A DNA stretch of 64,000 nucleotides from GWE2-51-13 sp041736705 (GTDB lineage Bacteria; Bacillota_I; Bacilli_A; Erysipelotrichales; Erysipelotrichaceae). The translations under genes and the position numbers were made by a program. Where the stretch lies: positions 56,180 through 120,179 of the forward strand of contig JBGSTC010000020.1 in assembly GCA_041736705.1 (NCBI GenBank), in the 5' to 3' direction. Positions 53,070-62,003 of this stretch are shown here, one piece after another. Each line of letters opens with the position of its first letter. Within the stretch, counting starts at the first letter, position 1. The notes beneath the pieces are model-generated. The model was not told the DNA's origin. It was given only the letters and a program-made list of their open reading frames with translations, and searched no databases.

Positions 53070-53966
53070 ATGATCACATTGAAACAACGCAGAAAACGCA
53101 ACGAAACTTGGATTAAATACCTATTAAGTGCCTTGGCGACGATTTCGATCCTCACCACCCTGGGCATCATCTATTCCCTGTTCTCGGAAACCTTTGTCTT
53201 CTTCCAACACGTATCGATCGTCGAGTTTTTCACCTCGCTCCAATGGTCGCCTTCGCTCAAACCGCAGCACTTCGGTGTCTGGCCCTTGGTCGTCGGTACC
53301 GCCATGATCGCAATCGGTTCGGCCGCGGTCGCGATTCCTTTAGGTCTCGGCAGTGCGATCTATCTGAGCGAATATGCGAAAAAGAAGACACGCAAAATCA
53401 TCAAGCCGATCCTGGAAGTCCTGGCCGGGATCCCTTCGGTCGTCTACGGTTTCTTCGCGCTGACGTTCATTACACCGATCTTGCGTGACTTGATTCCAAG
53501 CACGAAAATCTTCAACGCCGCCAGCGCCAGCATCGCGGTGGGCATCATGATCATCCCTCTGGTCGCTTCCTTAAGCGAAGACGCGATGAACGCCGTCCCG
53601 GATTCGATGCGTCAAGGCGCATACGCACTCGGTTCGACGCGATTCGAAGTCGCCACCAAAGTCGTCGTTCCGGCAGCCTTGTCCGGCATCGGTTCGGCGT
53701 TCGTATTGGCCATCAGCCGTGCGATCGGAGAAACGATGATCGTCGCGATCGCCGCTGGTCAAAGCCCGATCCTGACGTTCAATCCCCTAAACAGCATCCA
53801 GACGATGACCGGTTTCATGGTCAACGTCGCCTTGGGGGACATCGAATACGGATCGATCGAATACCAAACCGTCTTCGCGGTCGGAGCCCTTTTGTTTCTC
53901 TTGACCTTCATCCTCAACCTTATCGCCCGCTACATCGTCAAAAAGAACAGGGAGACCTACGCATGA
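53070..53966 (+). CDS. pstC: Phosphate ABC transporter permease PstC
   Basis: The 298-residue protein has six membrane helices and the permease pattern: VWPLVVGTAMIAIGSAAVAI, GIPSVVYGFFAL, the EAA-like loop SEDAMNAVPDSMRQGAYALG and SRAIGETMIVAIAAG. It forms the phosphate channel with PstA. AGGAGAAG precedes it. Its end overlaps pstA (ATGA). Confidence 0.93.
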   Translation: MITLKQRRKRNETWIKYLLSALATISILTTLGIIYSLFSETFVFFQHVSIVEFFTSLQWSPSLKPQHFGVWPLVVGTAMIAIGSAAVAIPLGLGSAIYLSEYAKKKTRKIIKPILEVLAGIPSVVYGFFALTFITPILRDLIPSTKIFNAASASIAVGIMIIPLVASLSEDAMNAVPDSMRQGAYALGSTRFEVATKVVVPAALSGIGSAFVLAISRAIGETMIVAIAAGQSPILTFNPLNSIQTMTGFMVNVALGDIEYGSIEYQTVFAVGALLFLLTFILNLIARYIVKKNRETYA

Positions 53967-54856
53967 ACCTGGATTCGATCGAAGCGCGTCGCTATATCGC
54001 ACGCAAACTCAAACAACGCAAAGCCCTGGACAAGATCTTCCACGGGATCGTCTTTCTGGCCACGATGGTGGGCGTCGTCTTTCTTATCGTCTTATTGGCG
54101 AAGATTTTCAGGGATGGGCTTGGCAGTCTGAATTGGAATTTTCTGACTTCCTTCCCATCCCGCTTCCCCTCGAAAGCGGGCATCCTGACCGCGCTTGTCG
54201 GAAGCATTTGGATCATTTCGCTGACGATCCTCATCGCCTTGCCGATCGGGGTCGGCACCGCGATCTATTTGGAAGAATACGCCAACAAGCGTTCGAAGTT
54301 CTATAACCTTCTCGTCGTCAACATCGCCAACCTGGCGGGTGTCCCGGCGATCGTCTACGGGATGTTGGGGCTGATGGTCTTCGTCCGTCTCCTTCAATTC
54401 GGCAACAGTATCCTCTCCGGTTCGTTCACCTTGTCGCTTCTGATCCTGCCAGTCATCATCGTCGCATCGCAGGAAGCCATCAAAGCCGTTCCCAACTCGT
54501 TGCGTGAAGCTTCCTTCGCCCTCGGGGCGTCGAAGTGGCAGACGGTCAGCCGTGTCGTGCTCCCGTATGCCATCCCCGGTATCTTGACCGGTGCGATCTT
54601 GGCGATTTCCAGAGCCATGGGCGAAGCCGCCCCCCTCATCATGGTCGGCGGCGCCGGGTATGTCGGTTTCCTTCCCGATTCCCCGATGGACGTCTTCAGC
54701 GCCCTACCGCTTCAAATCTACAACTGGACCTCGCGCCCTCAAACCGAATTCCAAAACGTCGCCGCCGCCGGCATCATCGTCCTGTTGGTGCTATTATTGA
54801 CCCTCAATGCGATCGCGGTCTTCATACGAAACAAATACTCCTATCGGATGGACTAA
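53963..54856 (+). CDS. pstA: Phosphate ABC transporter permease PstA
   Basis: The 297-residue protein has six membrane helices and matching elements: ALVGSIWIISLTILIALPIG, NLAGVPAIVYGMLG, the EAA-like loop SQEAIKAVPNSLREASFALG and SRAMGEAAPLIM. It is coupled to pstC. It is the last gene of the cluster: a terminator follows at once, so the ATPase PstB and the regulator PhoU are not encoded here. Confidence 0.93.
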   Translation: MNLDSIEARRYIARKLKQRKALDKIFHGIVFLATMVGVVFLIVLLAKIFRDGLGSLNWNFLTSFPSRFPSKAGILTALVGSIWIISLTILIALPIGVGTAIYLEEYANKRSKFYNLLVVNIANLAGVPAIVYGMLGLMVFVRLLQFGNSILSGSFTLSLLILPVIIVASQEAIKAVPNSLREASFALGASKWQTVSRVVLPYAIPGILTGAILAISRAMGEAAPLIMVGGAGYVGFLPDSPMDVFSALPLQIYNWTSRPQTEFQNVAAAGIIVLLVLLLTLNAIAVFIRNKYSYRMD

Positions 54857-54884
54857 AAAGAGCGAAATGAATCGCTCTTTTTTT
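54855..54884. terminator. Bidirectional terminator after pstA
   Basis: AAAAAGAGCGA (54855-54865) pairs with TCGCTCTTTTT (54872-54882) around AATGAA. It serves the converging pstA and DUF1801 genes. Confidence 0.92.
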
Positions 54885-55329
54885 AGATTTGATCGACCAT
54901 GGAAATCCATTCGTCCACGGTGATTTTTCGAAACAACTCCGCCAAGAGGTCATAGGGTATGTCTTGTTTGGGCCGAAACCTCAAACATGATTTCCCAAGA
55001 TCCGGTTTCTTCTTGACCCGTTTGACATATTCCTCCTCGAACCATTCATGCAAACCCGCCTTCGCATACATCCCCATATGATAGACGGCGATGTGGTTCT
55101 TCTGGCTTGCGATCCCTGCGAAAGGCAATTGAACGCTCGGGTCGCATCGGTACCCTTGCGGATAGCGTGAAAAGGGGACCACGTACCCCGGCATGCCATA
55201 CCCCATCGCTTCCTCGAATCCTTCGGGAAGATTCTCCTTGATCAAAGTACGCAAACGGTTCATGACTTCTTTACGGTCTTCAGGTAACTCTTCGAAATAT
55301 TGATCGACGGTCTTCGCTTCGCTTTGCAT
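54883..55329 (-). CDS. DUF1801 family protein
   Basis: The 148-residue protein has TVDQYFEELPEDRKEVMNRL, FEEAMGYGMPGYVVPF, and IAVYHMGMYAKAGLHEWFEE, and ends KSCLRFRPKQDIPYDLLAEL. It is the third DUF1801-like protein in the window and differs from the others by an insertion with PQGYRCDPSVQLPFAG. Function unknown. Confidence 0.87.
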   Translation of the reverse strand: MQSEAKTVDQYFEELPEDRKEVMNRLRTLIKENLPEGFEEAMGYGMPGYVVPFSRYPQGYRCDPSVQLPFAGIASQKNHIAVYHMGMYAKAGLHEWFEEEYVKRVKKKPDLGKSCLRFRPKQDIPYDLLAELFRKITVDEWISMVDQI

Positions 55330-55394
55330 GGAAACACCTCGCTTATGGACTCAGTTTATCACAGGCTACTCCTTGAGGAAATCATTGTGCCATG

Positions 55395-55423
55395 AAAAAA
55401 CCGTGGTTTCACTCACGGTTTCG
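55395..55423 (-). terminator. Terminator of the HxlR gene
   Basis: On the minus strand, AACCGTG pairs with CACGGTT and is followed by six T. It overlaps the stop of the hxlR-type gene. Confidence 0.75.
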
Positions 55424-55733
55424 CTTTCCATTTATCCGCCCAGGCTTGGATCGGATCCAAGGCTTTCTCAAGTTCATGCCCCTTGACGGTCAACACATAT
55501 TCGATGCGGACCGGGACTTCGGGGTAGACATTGCGTAGAATTAATCCTTCTTCCTCAAGTTCTTTCAAACGCGCCGCAAGCATGCGCGCGCTTAAATCCG
55601 GAATCGCATGTTCCAGTTCTCCGAAACGCAAGGGTTGATCGGCCAAGATCCGGATGATTAAGCCGTTCCAACGTTTCCCAAGGATTTCAAACGCACTCTC
55701 GAATTTAGGACAAAGGTGAAGGTTTTCCCGCAT
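55413..55733 (-). CDS. HxlR family regulator
   Basis: The 106-residue protein has CPKFESAFEILGKRWNGLII, LRFGELEHAIPDLSARMLAA and RLKELEEEGLILR, the HxlR winged helix with an N-terminal Cys. HxlR/YodB proteins often sense quinones, aldehydes or thiol stress. An extended -10 (TGGTATAAT on the minus strand, about 55758-55766) lies upstream. Its target is not evident; the divergent gene at 55875 is a candidate. Confidence 0.9.
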   Translation of the reverse strand: MRENLHLCPKFESAFEILGKRWNGLIIRILADQPLRFGELEHAIPDLSARMLAARLKELEEEGLILRNVYPEVPVRIEYVLTVKGHELEKALDPIQAWADKWKAKP

Positions 55734-55874
55734 GAGTAGACTCCTTTAGTGACTTTATTATACCATGTTTCCAAAAATTCATAGGAATTTGACTTCGGTG
55801 AGAATGTCACGAAAAATATGAAGAAATACGGTAAGATAGGGGAGGGTTTGATACAATGGGATGGAGGTACGGTT

Positions 55875-56414
55875 ATGGATGAAACACGTTGTTTGAACTG
55901 CGGGAGTACGCATGTGTTGAGGGTGGAATACGGGATGCCCGACGACGCCATGGTCGCGCGCATCGAGGCCGGGGAAGTCCTGCACGGGGGATGCAAAGTG
56001 GGCGGATTGACCCAATCGCTTTTCTGTATGGATTGTGAAACACGCTTCGATCCGACCAGTACGCCCGAATTCATGTCGGCGCTTCGGAGGATCACATTCA
56101 CGCGAAACGGCGAGTCGTTCGACATCGTCCTTGAACATGAAGACTCCGTGGTCGATCGGATAATTTTGACCCAGGAGTGCAAGACGACGATGGTCACGAA
56201 TCGTAAGAGTATCGATCAGTTAAGTCGATGCGGACTCGAGTTCTGGGATCAGAGCGGATTTATGGAAGACAAGGAAGCAGGGGAATGGCGACTCGAATGG
56301 ATCGCGGAGGGTTATTTTCGAAATCACGAATCTTTATCCGGAAACCGATATGCCCCCTATGCCTTTGATCGATGGCTGGATTTCCTTGAAGGACTTCCGG
56401 TTTTCGAGCGATGA
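55875..56414 (+). CDS. N-terminal zinc-ribbon protein, otherwise unknown
   Basis: The start at 55875 follows GGAGG. The 179-residue protein has C-x2-C at CLNC near residue 6 and C-x2-D-C at CMDCE (about 51-55), which would form a zinc ribbon, as in DNA-, RNA- or ubiquitin-type adaptors. The rest is mixed alpha/beta with no recognised family. It lies divergent from hxlR, with the sixA-type gene downstream. Confidence 0.72.
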   Translation: MDETRCLNCGSTHVLRVEYGMPDDAMVARIEAGEVLHGGCKVGGLTQSLFCMDCETRFDPTSTPEFMSALRRITFTRNGESFDIVLEHEDSVVDRIILTQECKTTMVTNRKSIDQLSRCGLEFWDQSGFMEDKEAGEWRLEWIAEGYFRNHESLSGNRYAPYAFDRWLDFLEGLPVFER

Positions 56415-56517
56415 CTACGAAAGAATCATGATTTTAGAAGGGTCGAACGACTCTTTTTCTTTTTCCAAAAAAATGTGGCATAATAGAAATACAAACGTGG
56501 GGAAGAAAGGAGCATCG

Positions 56518-56994
56518 ATGGACAAAACCGTGATTTTCATACGTCATACCGAAGCTCAGACCATTGCGGAGGAGAGCGACGACAAGCTCCGCAAACTAAC
56601 GGAGAAGGGGAAGATCGACGCCAAGAAGATCGCCCGCAGTATCCGTCCGATTATCAAGAAGGATTCGATCACGATCCTAAGCAGTGCCTTGATCCGTGCC
56701 ATGGAAACCGCGAATCTCATCGCGAAGAAATTGGACAGCGTCGCGATCGAAACCGATTGGGTCGCCGGCGGAAGCATGGGCAAACTACAGGACGCGATCC
56801 TCGCCTGTACGACCGATGTCCTGATCATCGTCGGGCATGAACCGACCTTAAGCCAATGGATCGAAAGTTTCACCCATGCGAAACTCCCGATGAAAAAAGG
56901 GACGGCATGCGCCTTGAAGTTCGGGGAAGATGTCGCCGAAGGGGCGGATCTGCTTTGGTACATCGACAAGAACGCCCTACCCTGGAATGAGTGA
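56518..56994 (+). CDS. sixA: SixA-type phosphohistidine phosphatase
   Basis: The start at 56518 follows AAAGGAG. The 158-residue protein has the histidine phosphatase motif FIRHTEA (catalytic His 10), ILSSALIRAMETANLI with the conserved Arg, and the second His in VGHEPTLSQW. It is the short form of the family, like E. coli SixA. The CHAD gene overlaps its stop, so the two are co-translated. Confidence 0.87.
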   Translation: MDKTVIFIRHTEAQTIAEESDDKLRKLTEKGKIDAKKIARSIRPIIKKDSITILSSALIRAMETANLIAKKLDSVAIETDWVAGGSMGKLQDAILACTTDVLIIVGHEPTLSQWIESFTHAKLPMKKGTACALKFGEDVAEGADLLWYIDKNALPWNE

Positions 56995-58006
56995 CCATCC
57001 AAGTTCGATCACAATCCTGTTTCATGATTCCGAAAACTATCGCAGATTGATTTCGATCGCCACCCGGAATCAGAAGAACCACGGCGAAGAGTACGAACTT
57101 ACCTTCGGTACGTCGTCGGTTTTTCTGCGTCGTACGTCGAATCCGAAAGAAATCATGCTTTATACCCAAACTTCCTGGACGAGTCTGCTTTTCGGTACGA
57201 TGCTTCTGATCGATCCCAAGCATGTTCTCTTGAGTGATTTCCACATCGATTCGCTCATGGACCCCTTCACGCTGGAATTTTTGCGATGCATCCAGGAATG
57301 CGCCATCGCTTGCGCCGATTGTTTTACGAAAACGGACGATCCGGAGAAATTCCACCGGTTCCGCTTATCTTTGCGGGCATATCGTTCGTTTCTGGGTATC
57401 GCACGCAAGTTCGGGGTGAAAGAGGTCGAACCTCTGCGTTCCCGCAGCCGTTTACTCTCCAAATCCGGGAATGCGCTTCGCGACAACGATGTGCGTCTGT
57501 CATATTATGAAAAATTCGAACAGAAGATCATCCCTTCGTTATCGGATGAAAACGCGATGTTGCGCGATGGCGCCCTCGACGAACTGGTCGAGTCGGCAAG
57601 CGCGTTGTGGTTTGAGTCCTTACGCATCGCAACCCAAGCCCAACCCCCTCGAAGGTTTATCAAGAGGCTTAAACAAGCTTGCCGCAAGGAAAATAAACGG
57701 ATCGCAAGAGACTGGACCGATTTGGATCTACGCAACGATGTCGATGTCCATGCGTTTCGAATCCGGCTAAAGAAGCACTCGTATGCGTTGAATGTATTGA
57801 GAACCCATGGATCTGAAACGGAATCGCTGATCAAATCCGTGAAGGCCATCCAATCCAGACTCGGCGACATCCGCGATCTGCGGCGCTTCTATATCCTGCC
57901 CGGACTGGAGTGCGAGACGCGCTATCGAGCCGTCTCTCGCCTGTCTTCGCTTGAAAGGGAAGTGCGGACGCTCAGCATCGAAGCATGGAAGAAATCGAAA
58001 CCCTAA
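56987..58006 (+). CDS. CHAD domain protein
   Basis: The start at 56987 overlaps the sixA stop. The 339-residue protein has an N-terminal region of about 90 residues, then the CHAD repeats of helices with conserved His, Arg and Lys: EKFHRFRLSLRAYRSFLGIA, later DVHAFRIRLKKHSYALNVL and LGDIRDLRRF. CHAD modules bind inorganic polyphosphate through these basic residues. The coupling to SixA suggests a shared role in phosphate metabolism. Confidence 0.85.
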   Translation: MSDHPSSITILFHDSENYRRLISIATRNQKNHGEEYELTFGTSSVFLRRTSNPKEIMLYTQTSWTSLLFGTMLLIDPKHVLLSDFHIDSLMDPFTLEFLRCIQECAIACADCFTKTDDPEKFHRFRLSLRAYRSFLGIARKFGVKEVEPLRSRSRLLSKSGNALRDNDVRLSYYEKFEQKIIPSLSDENAMLRDGALDELVESASALWFESLRIATQAQPPRRFIKRLKQACRKENKRIARDWTDLDLRNDVDVHAFRIRLKKHSYALNVLRTHGSETESLIKSVKAIQSRLGDIRDLRRFYILPGLECETRYRAVSRLSSLEREVRTLSIEAWKKSKP

Positions 58007-58032
58007 ACACCGAGGATAACCGCGGTGTTTTT
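58006..58032 (+). terminator. Rho-independent terminator
   Basis: AACACCG (58006-58012) pairs with CGGTGTT (58023-58029), followed by a T run to 58032. Confidence 0.85.
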
Positions 58033-58144
58033 AGTTCGCAATGGAGAATCGGATAGAAGAATCAATTGTCCTAAATCAATAAATTATGCATAAATTATGA
58101 AAAAGATATGATAAAATATCCATGTGAAAAAACGAGGTGGCACG

Positions 58145-59020
58145 ATGGAACTGAAGATGATTGTCATGGATATGGACGGTACGCTGCTGAAACACGATCA
58201 GACCATCTCGGAACTGACGCTTCAAGAGCTGAAGAAGCAACAAGATAAAGGCGTCGTCCTTGTATTGGCATCCGGTCGGCATCACAAAGTGTTGCACCGC
58301 CACGGTTGCCAATTGGGGATGGATGTCCATAAGGGCTATTATATCGGCGTCAACGGGGTCGAAATCGTCCGTTCGGATACACTTGATATTTTGCGGAAGA
58401 TTACGTTAAGCATGGAGGAAGTCCGTGAAATCATCGGTTTTGTGATGCCCTACGGGATGGAAGTCATGGCGGTCAAAGACCAGAGCATCTACGACTTTAT
58501 CCCCGACTCCCTCCTCAAACGCAAAGAAGCCTATCGCGATGAAAAAGGGATGGCGAAGGATGTCCCCTTATGTGCAGGTACCTTCGGGTTGGTCGTCGAC
58601 CAACGGCGTAACTACACTTCCATCCGATTTGGGAAAGATCCAGAAGAAATCGATACGTTCTACTATAAAATCTGCGTCGCCGAAGAACCGGAAACGCTGA
58701 AGTCCTTTTATCCGATCTTGATGGAACGATTCGGTGAACGCTATTCGATCGCCCGCACCAGCGAGCGATGGATCGAACTGACCCCCAAGGAAGCGGATAA
58801 AGGATTGGCCTTACGATTCGTCATGGCAATGGAAAACATTCCAAAGGAAAATGTCCTGGTTTTCGGGGATGGCGAGAACGATTTGCCCCTTTATCGCGAA
58901 TGCATTCATACCGTCGCGATGGGAAACGGGATGGAAAGCGTGAAAAATGTCGCAGAATATGTCACGGAAAGCAATGAAAACGACGGAATCGGGGTTTTCC
59001 TAAAAAAAATAGGCGATTAG
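58145..59020 (+). CDS. Cof-type HAD hydrolase
   Basis: The start at 58145 follows CGAGGTGG; GTG 58124 has no site. The 291-residue protein has motif I VMDMDGTLLKH, ASGRHHKVLHRHG, a Lys in EADKGLALRFVM and motif IV FGDGENDLPLY. It dephosphorylates a small phosphorylated metabolite. The AT-rich leader (58074-58117) contains TTATGCATAAATTATG and a TGATAAAAT box that probably forms the promoter. Confidence 0.92.
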   Translation: MELKMIVMDMDGTLLKHDQTISELTLQELKKQQDKGVVLVLASGRHHKVLHRHGCQLGMDVHKGYYIGVNGVEIVRSDTLDILRKITLSMEEVREIIGFVMPYGMEVMAVKDQSIYDFIPDSLLKRKEAYRDEKGMAKDVPLCAGTFGLVVDQRRNYTSIRFGKDPEEIDTFYYKICVAEEPETLKSFYPILMERFGERYSIARTSERWIELTPKEADKGLALRFVMAMENIPKENVLVFGDGENDLPLYRECIHTVAMGNGMESVKNVAEYVTESNENDGIGVFLKKIGD

Positions 59021-59027
59021 CCTATTT
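59007..59027. terminator. Bidirectional terminator between converging genes
   Basis: AAATAGGC (59007-59014) pairs with GCCTATTT (59020-59027) around GATTA. It overlaps the ends of both adjoining genes. Confidence 0.8.
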
Positions 59028-59492
59028 GCGTGTCAGTCCGAAGACCTTGTTGTGGATTTCCTTCTCTTTAACATACTTATGGAAAAGTTTCGCGATTTTC
59101 GAACTCTTGAAACTCTCGATCGCAAAGTGTTCGCCATTCAGCATGTTCACTTCGATGGCTTCCCCCATCGCGATGCCCGGGTTGAATTTCCAGTCGTTCA
59201 TCTCGCTCCACGGAAGATGGTGGACGATGCTTTGGTCCTGGGGAGCGAAGACGCTCACCCCGTCTTCATAGATTTCGGTGACCAGGCGGTCCTTGATGCG
59301 ATAGAGCGAAAACGCGATCGTCGCCAGGATGATCAGTCCGAAGACGACCATGACCGGTTTGGTCGTGACCACCAGAATCAAACCCAGCACACCCATGAAA
59401 ATCAGATTCGGATAAGGTCTCAGATTGACCCTCAACAACGGTTTGACGCCGCGCTTATGGTCGGCGTTGACAAGATATTTCGACGTTTCCAT
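59022..59492 (-). CDS. Membrane protein of unknown family
   Basis: Three ATG codons in a row follow GAGGG; 59492 gives the best spacing. The 156-residue protein has two membrane helices (about 33-51 and 53-68), then a soluble domain of beta strands (RIKDRLVTEIYEDGVSVFAP, LPWSEMNDW, and a closing amphipathic helix). This layout resembles YcxB/PH-like membrane proteins of Bacillota, but I cannot assign it firmly. Confidence 0.7.
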   Translation of the reverse strand: METSKYLVNADHKRGVKPLLRVNLRPYPNLIFMGVLGLILVVTTKPVMVVFGLIILATIAFSLYRIKDRLVTEIYEDGVSVFAPQDQSIVHHLPWSEMNDWKFNPGIAMGEAIEVNMLNGEHFAIESFKSSKIAKLFHKYVKEKEIHNKVFGLTRK

Positions 59493-59627
59493 CATCATCC
59501 CTCGATTTCTTACTGACATCAGTATAGTGTAAGAAGGCGAAGTTGGCAACGAGGACTTACGGAAAAAAAGACGTGAAGAAGTGCGCTATGTTACAATAGT
59601 GAGGAAAGACAAGGAAGGTAGCACCTT

Positions 59628-60113
59628 ATGTGGATCATTCTCTTCTCGATCGCGTTGGCGATCAGCTTTGTTTACTTGAATGCCGTTCCGTATCTGCGTT
59701 TGAAGGATTTCATGAAGGCGCAGGCGGAAAGCGGACGGACGTTCACACGTCTTAACGACGCGAAGATCTGGGTGGCGATCCAAGTGGCGATGATCCTTTT
59801 CTCGATCATCCTGGGCATCGTCGACCGTCAGAACGAATCCACCGTCGCCATCGCGATCGCCCTGACCGGCTCGTTTGGCGGCAACATTTTCGCGGCGCAG
59901 GTCAACCGCTGCCTCTATTACAACGAATCGGGATTCATCATGGGAAGCAAATACATCCCCTACAAGAGCGTCAAGGATTTCGAACGTAAACGCGGAGTCC
60001 TACGTATCGTCGATGTCACCACCTATAGCGGTGAAAGAGGCAAGATGACCCCGGGATGCGCGAACATGGTCCGCACCCAGAAAGAAGCGCGCGAGAAAAG
60101 GAAGGAAAAATAA
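59628..60113 (+). CDS. Membrane protein at the head of the amino-sugar cluster
   Basis: The 161-residue protein has membrane helices at about 3-20, 48-66 and 74-92 and a soluble C-terminal half with YYNESGFIMGSKYIPYKSVK, followed by a basic tail. An AAGGAAGG site precedes it and a TACAAT box lies at about 59593. The stop overlaps the SIS gene start, which suggests a common operon. Function unknown. Confidence 0.75.
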   Translation: MWIILFSIALAISFVYLNAVPYLRLKDFMKAQAESGRTFTRLNDAKIWVAIQVAMILFSIILGIVDRQNESTVAIAIALTGSFGGNIFAAQVNRCLYYNESGFIMGSKYIPYKSVKDFERKRGVLRIVDVTTYSGERGKMTPGCANMVRTQKEAREKRKEK

Positions 60114-60847
60114 TGCTGAAAGAACGGTTCTTTTTTGAAGCCGAGAAACTCTTCGAGACGATCCGAAATACGCAGACGACGGCGATCGAAGAAGCCGGTG
60201 AACACATCGCCGACAAAATCGTCAACGGAGGCAACGTCTATCTTTTCGATACCGGACACATCGTCGATTCGGAAATCTACAACCGGGTCGGCGGCTTGGT
60301 CCTGATGCGTCGTTTCACCTACGACATCCAAGTCAACGACCACTCCCGTGAAAAGAATTGCCGTGATTTCCGCCATGAAGAAAACATGGCCGGCGTCACG
60401 CGGTACATCCTGCAACTTTCCAACCTAAAGAGCGGCGACGTGTTGATCATCGGATCGGTCTCGGGTAAGACGATCAACGTGGTCGACCTGGCGATCGAAG
60501 CGCGCAAAATGGGGATCTTCGTCGTGAGTCTCACTTCCGTCGTCTTTTCCTCCCAACTGACCTCGCTCCATGCAAGCAAGCAGCTTCTTTACGAAGTCAG
60601 CGATTTCGTCCTCGACAATTGCGCCCCCTACGGCGACGCGATGATGGATGTGGAAGGGTTATCCAGTAAAATCATCCCCGCTTCAGGATTGGCCGCCGCC
60701 TACATCATGTGGGCGCTCAACGCGCAAATCATCGAATGCCTGATGAAACGGGGCATCGAACCGGGTGTGCTTCGCAGCGTCAACATCGAGGGGAATCGTG
60801 AATACAATCAAACCCTCGAACAAAGATATATCGAAAAAGGGTATTAA
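60113..60847 (+). CDS. SIS domain protein (UPF0309-like sugar isomerase family)
   Basis: The start at 60113 overlaps the previous stop. The 244-residue protein has the SIS_2 pattern: IVNGGNVYLFDTGHIVDSE, SGDVLIIGSVSGKTINVVDL, MGIFVVSLTSVVFSS and a late YIMWALNAQIIECL. SIS domains bind phosphosugars. Next to nagA it probably handles an amino-sugar phosphate or its lactyl ether; the exact reaction is unknown. Confidence 0.85.
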   Translation: MLKERFFFEAEKLFETIRNTQTTAIEEAGEHIADKIVNGGNVYLFDTGHIVDSEIYNRVGGLVLMRRFTYDIQVNDHSREKNCRDFRHEENMAGVTRYILQLSNLKSGDVLIIGSVSGKTINVVDLAIEARKMGIFVVSLTSVVFSSQLTSLHASKQLLYEVSDFVLDNCAPYGDAMMDVEGLSSKIIPASGLAAAYIMWALNAQIIECLMKRGIEPGVLRSVNIEGNREYNQTLEQRYIEKGY

Positions 60848-60862
60848 CCCTAGGAGGTTATC

Positions 60863-62002
60863 GTGGTTATTCAAAGCGAAAACGTGTGGATCAACGAGCG
60901 GTTTTCACCGGCCGCCTTATGGATCGAAGACGGGAAAATCAAGGAAATCATGCCTTACGGCAGTACGAAGGCGGATGTGGATTACGGGAAGTCGCGGATT
61001 TTCCCCGGGTTCATCGACATCCATTCCCACGGCTATCAAGGCGCCAATGCCAACCGCATGAGTGTCGAAGGGTTGCTGCGCTGGGTCCATGACTTACCCG
61101 ACGAAGGGGTCACTTCGTTCTTGTTTACGACCTCGACCGCACCGGTCCGGGAACTTTTCGACTCGATGGATGTCTATCGTCAGGTCAAAGCAACCAATCC
61201 GCAAGGGGCGCATATGTTGGGCATCCACATGGAAGGCCCGTTCCTGTCGAAAGAATTCAAAGGGGCGCACAATCCCGAGTGGTTGATTGAACCTAAACTC
61301 GAGAATTTCATGCCGTTCTATGACCGGTTCAAAGAAGATCTCAAGATGATCGCAATCGCCATCGAGCGCGACGAAGACTTGGCCATGAGCAAATTCTGCA
61401 TTGAAAAAGGCATCAAAGTGGCGATCGGACATAGCGCCGCAACCTTCGACGATTGCAAGAAAGCCCGTGAAATCGGCGTGGACGATTTCACCCATACCTT
61501 CAATGCGATGAAAGGACTTCACCATCGTGAGCCCGGGGCAGCCGGGGCCGCGATGCGCTTCGACGATATGTACGCCGAGTTGATCGCGGATGGCGTGCAT
61601 GTGCATTTCGATGTCGCCAATTTACTGGGGATGAGAAAAGGGAAAGACAAACTGATCACCGTGACCGATGCGGTCGCCATCAAAGGCTTACCGCAAGGTG
61701 TCTATCATTTCCCCGACCGTACGGTCACCATCGACGACAAAGGGTGCGGGCATCTTGAAGACGGACGATTGGCGGGAAGTTCCAACAAAATGAACGATCT
61801 GATGCGCAATCTGGTCGGACCGATCGAACTGCCTTGGGATATCGCCGTCAACAGCTTGACGATCAATCCGGCGACCTATCTCGGACTTGAAAACCACAAA
61901 GGGAAACTGGCGGTCGGATATGACGCCGACATCACGGTCCTCGATGAACACTTCAACGTCGTCAATACCTATGTAAGCGGCGTAAGCGCCGCGGGAGTGT
62001 AA
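60863..62002 (+). CDS. nagA: N-acetylglucosamine-6-phosphate deacetylase
   Basis: The 379-residue amidohydrolase has FPGFIDIHSHGYQGANANR, the metal-binding Glu in GIHMEGPFLS, VAIGHSAATFDD, FTHTFNAMKGLHHREPG, ADGVHVHFDV and the catalytic Asp in ITVTDAV. It starts GTG at 60863 after AGGAGG. It converts GlcNAc-6-P to GlcN-6-P in the cytoplasm. nagB is not in the window. It is one base from the next gene, hence co-transcribed. Confidence 0.94.
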   Translation: MVIQSENVWINERFSPAALWIEDGKIKEIMPYGSTKADVDYGKSRIFPGFIDIHSHGYQGANANRMSVEGLLRWVHDLPDEGVTSFLFTTSTAPVRELFDSMDVYRQVKATNPQGAHMLGIHMEGPFLSKEFKGAHNPEWLIEPKLENFMPFYDRFKEDLKMIAIAIERDEDLAMSKFCIEKGIKVAIGHSAATFDDCKKAREIGVDDFTHTFNAMKGLHHREPGAAGAAMRFDDMYAELIADGVHVHFDVANLLGMRKGKDKLITVTDAVAIKGLPQGVYHFPDRTVTIDDKGCGHLEDGRLAGSSNKMNDLMRNLVGPIELPWDIAVNSLTINPATYLGLENHKGKLAVGYDADITVLDEHFNVVNTYVSGVSAAGV

Positions 62003-62003
62003 G

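Noticed and set aside
56350..56517. N-terminal extension of the SixA ORF upstream of 56518
   Set aside because: It overlaps the zinc-ribbon gene in another frame and the promoter region; the AAAGGAG site fixes the start at 56518.
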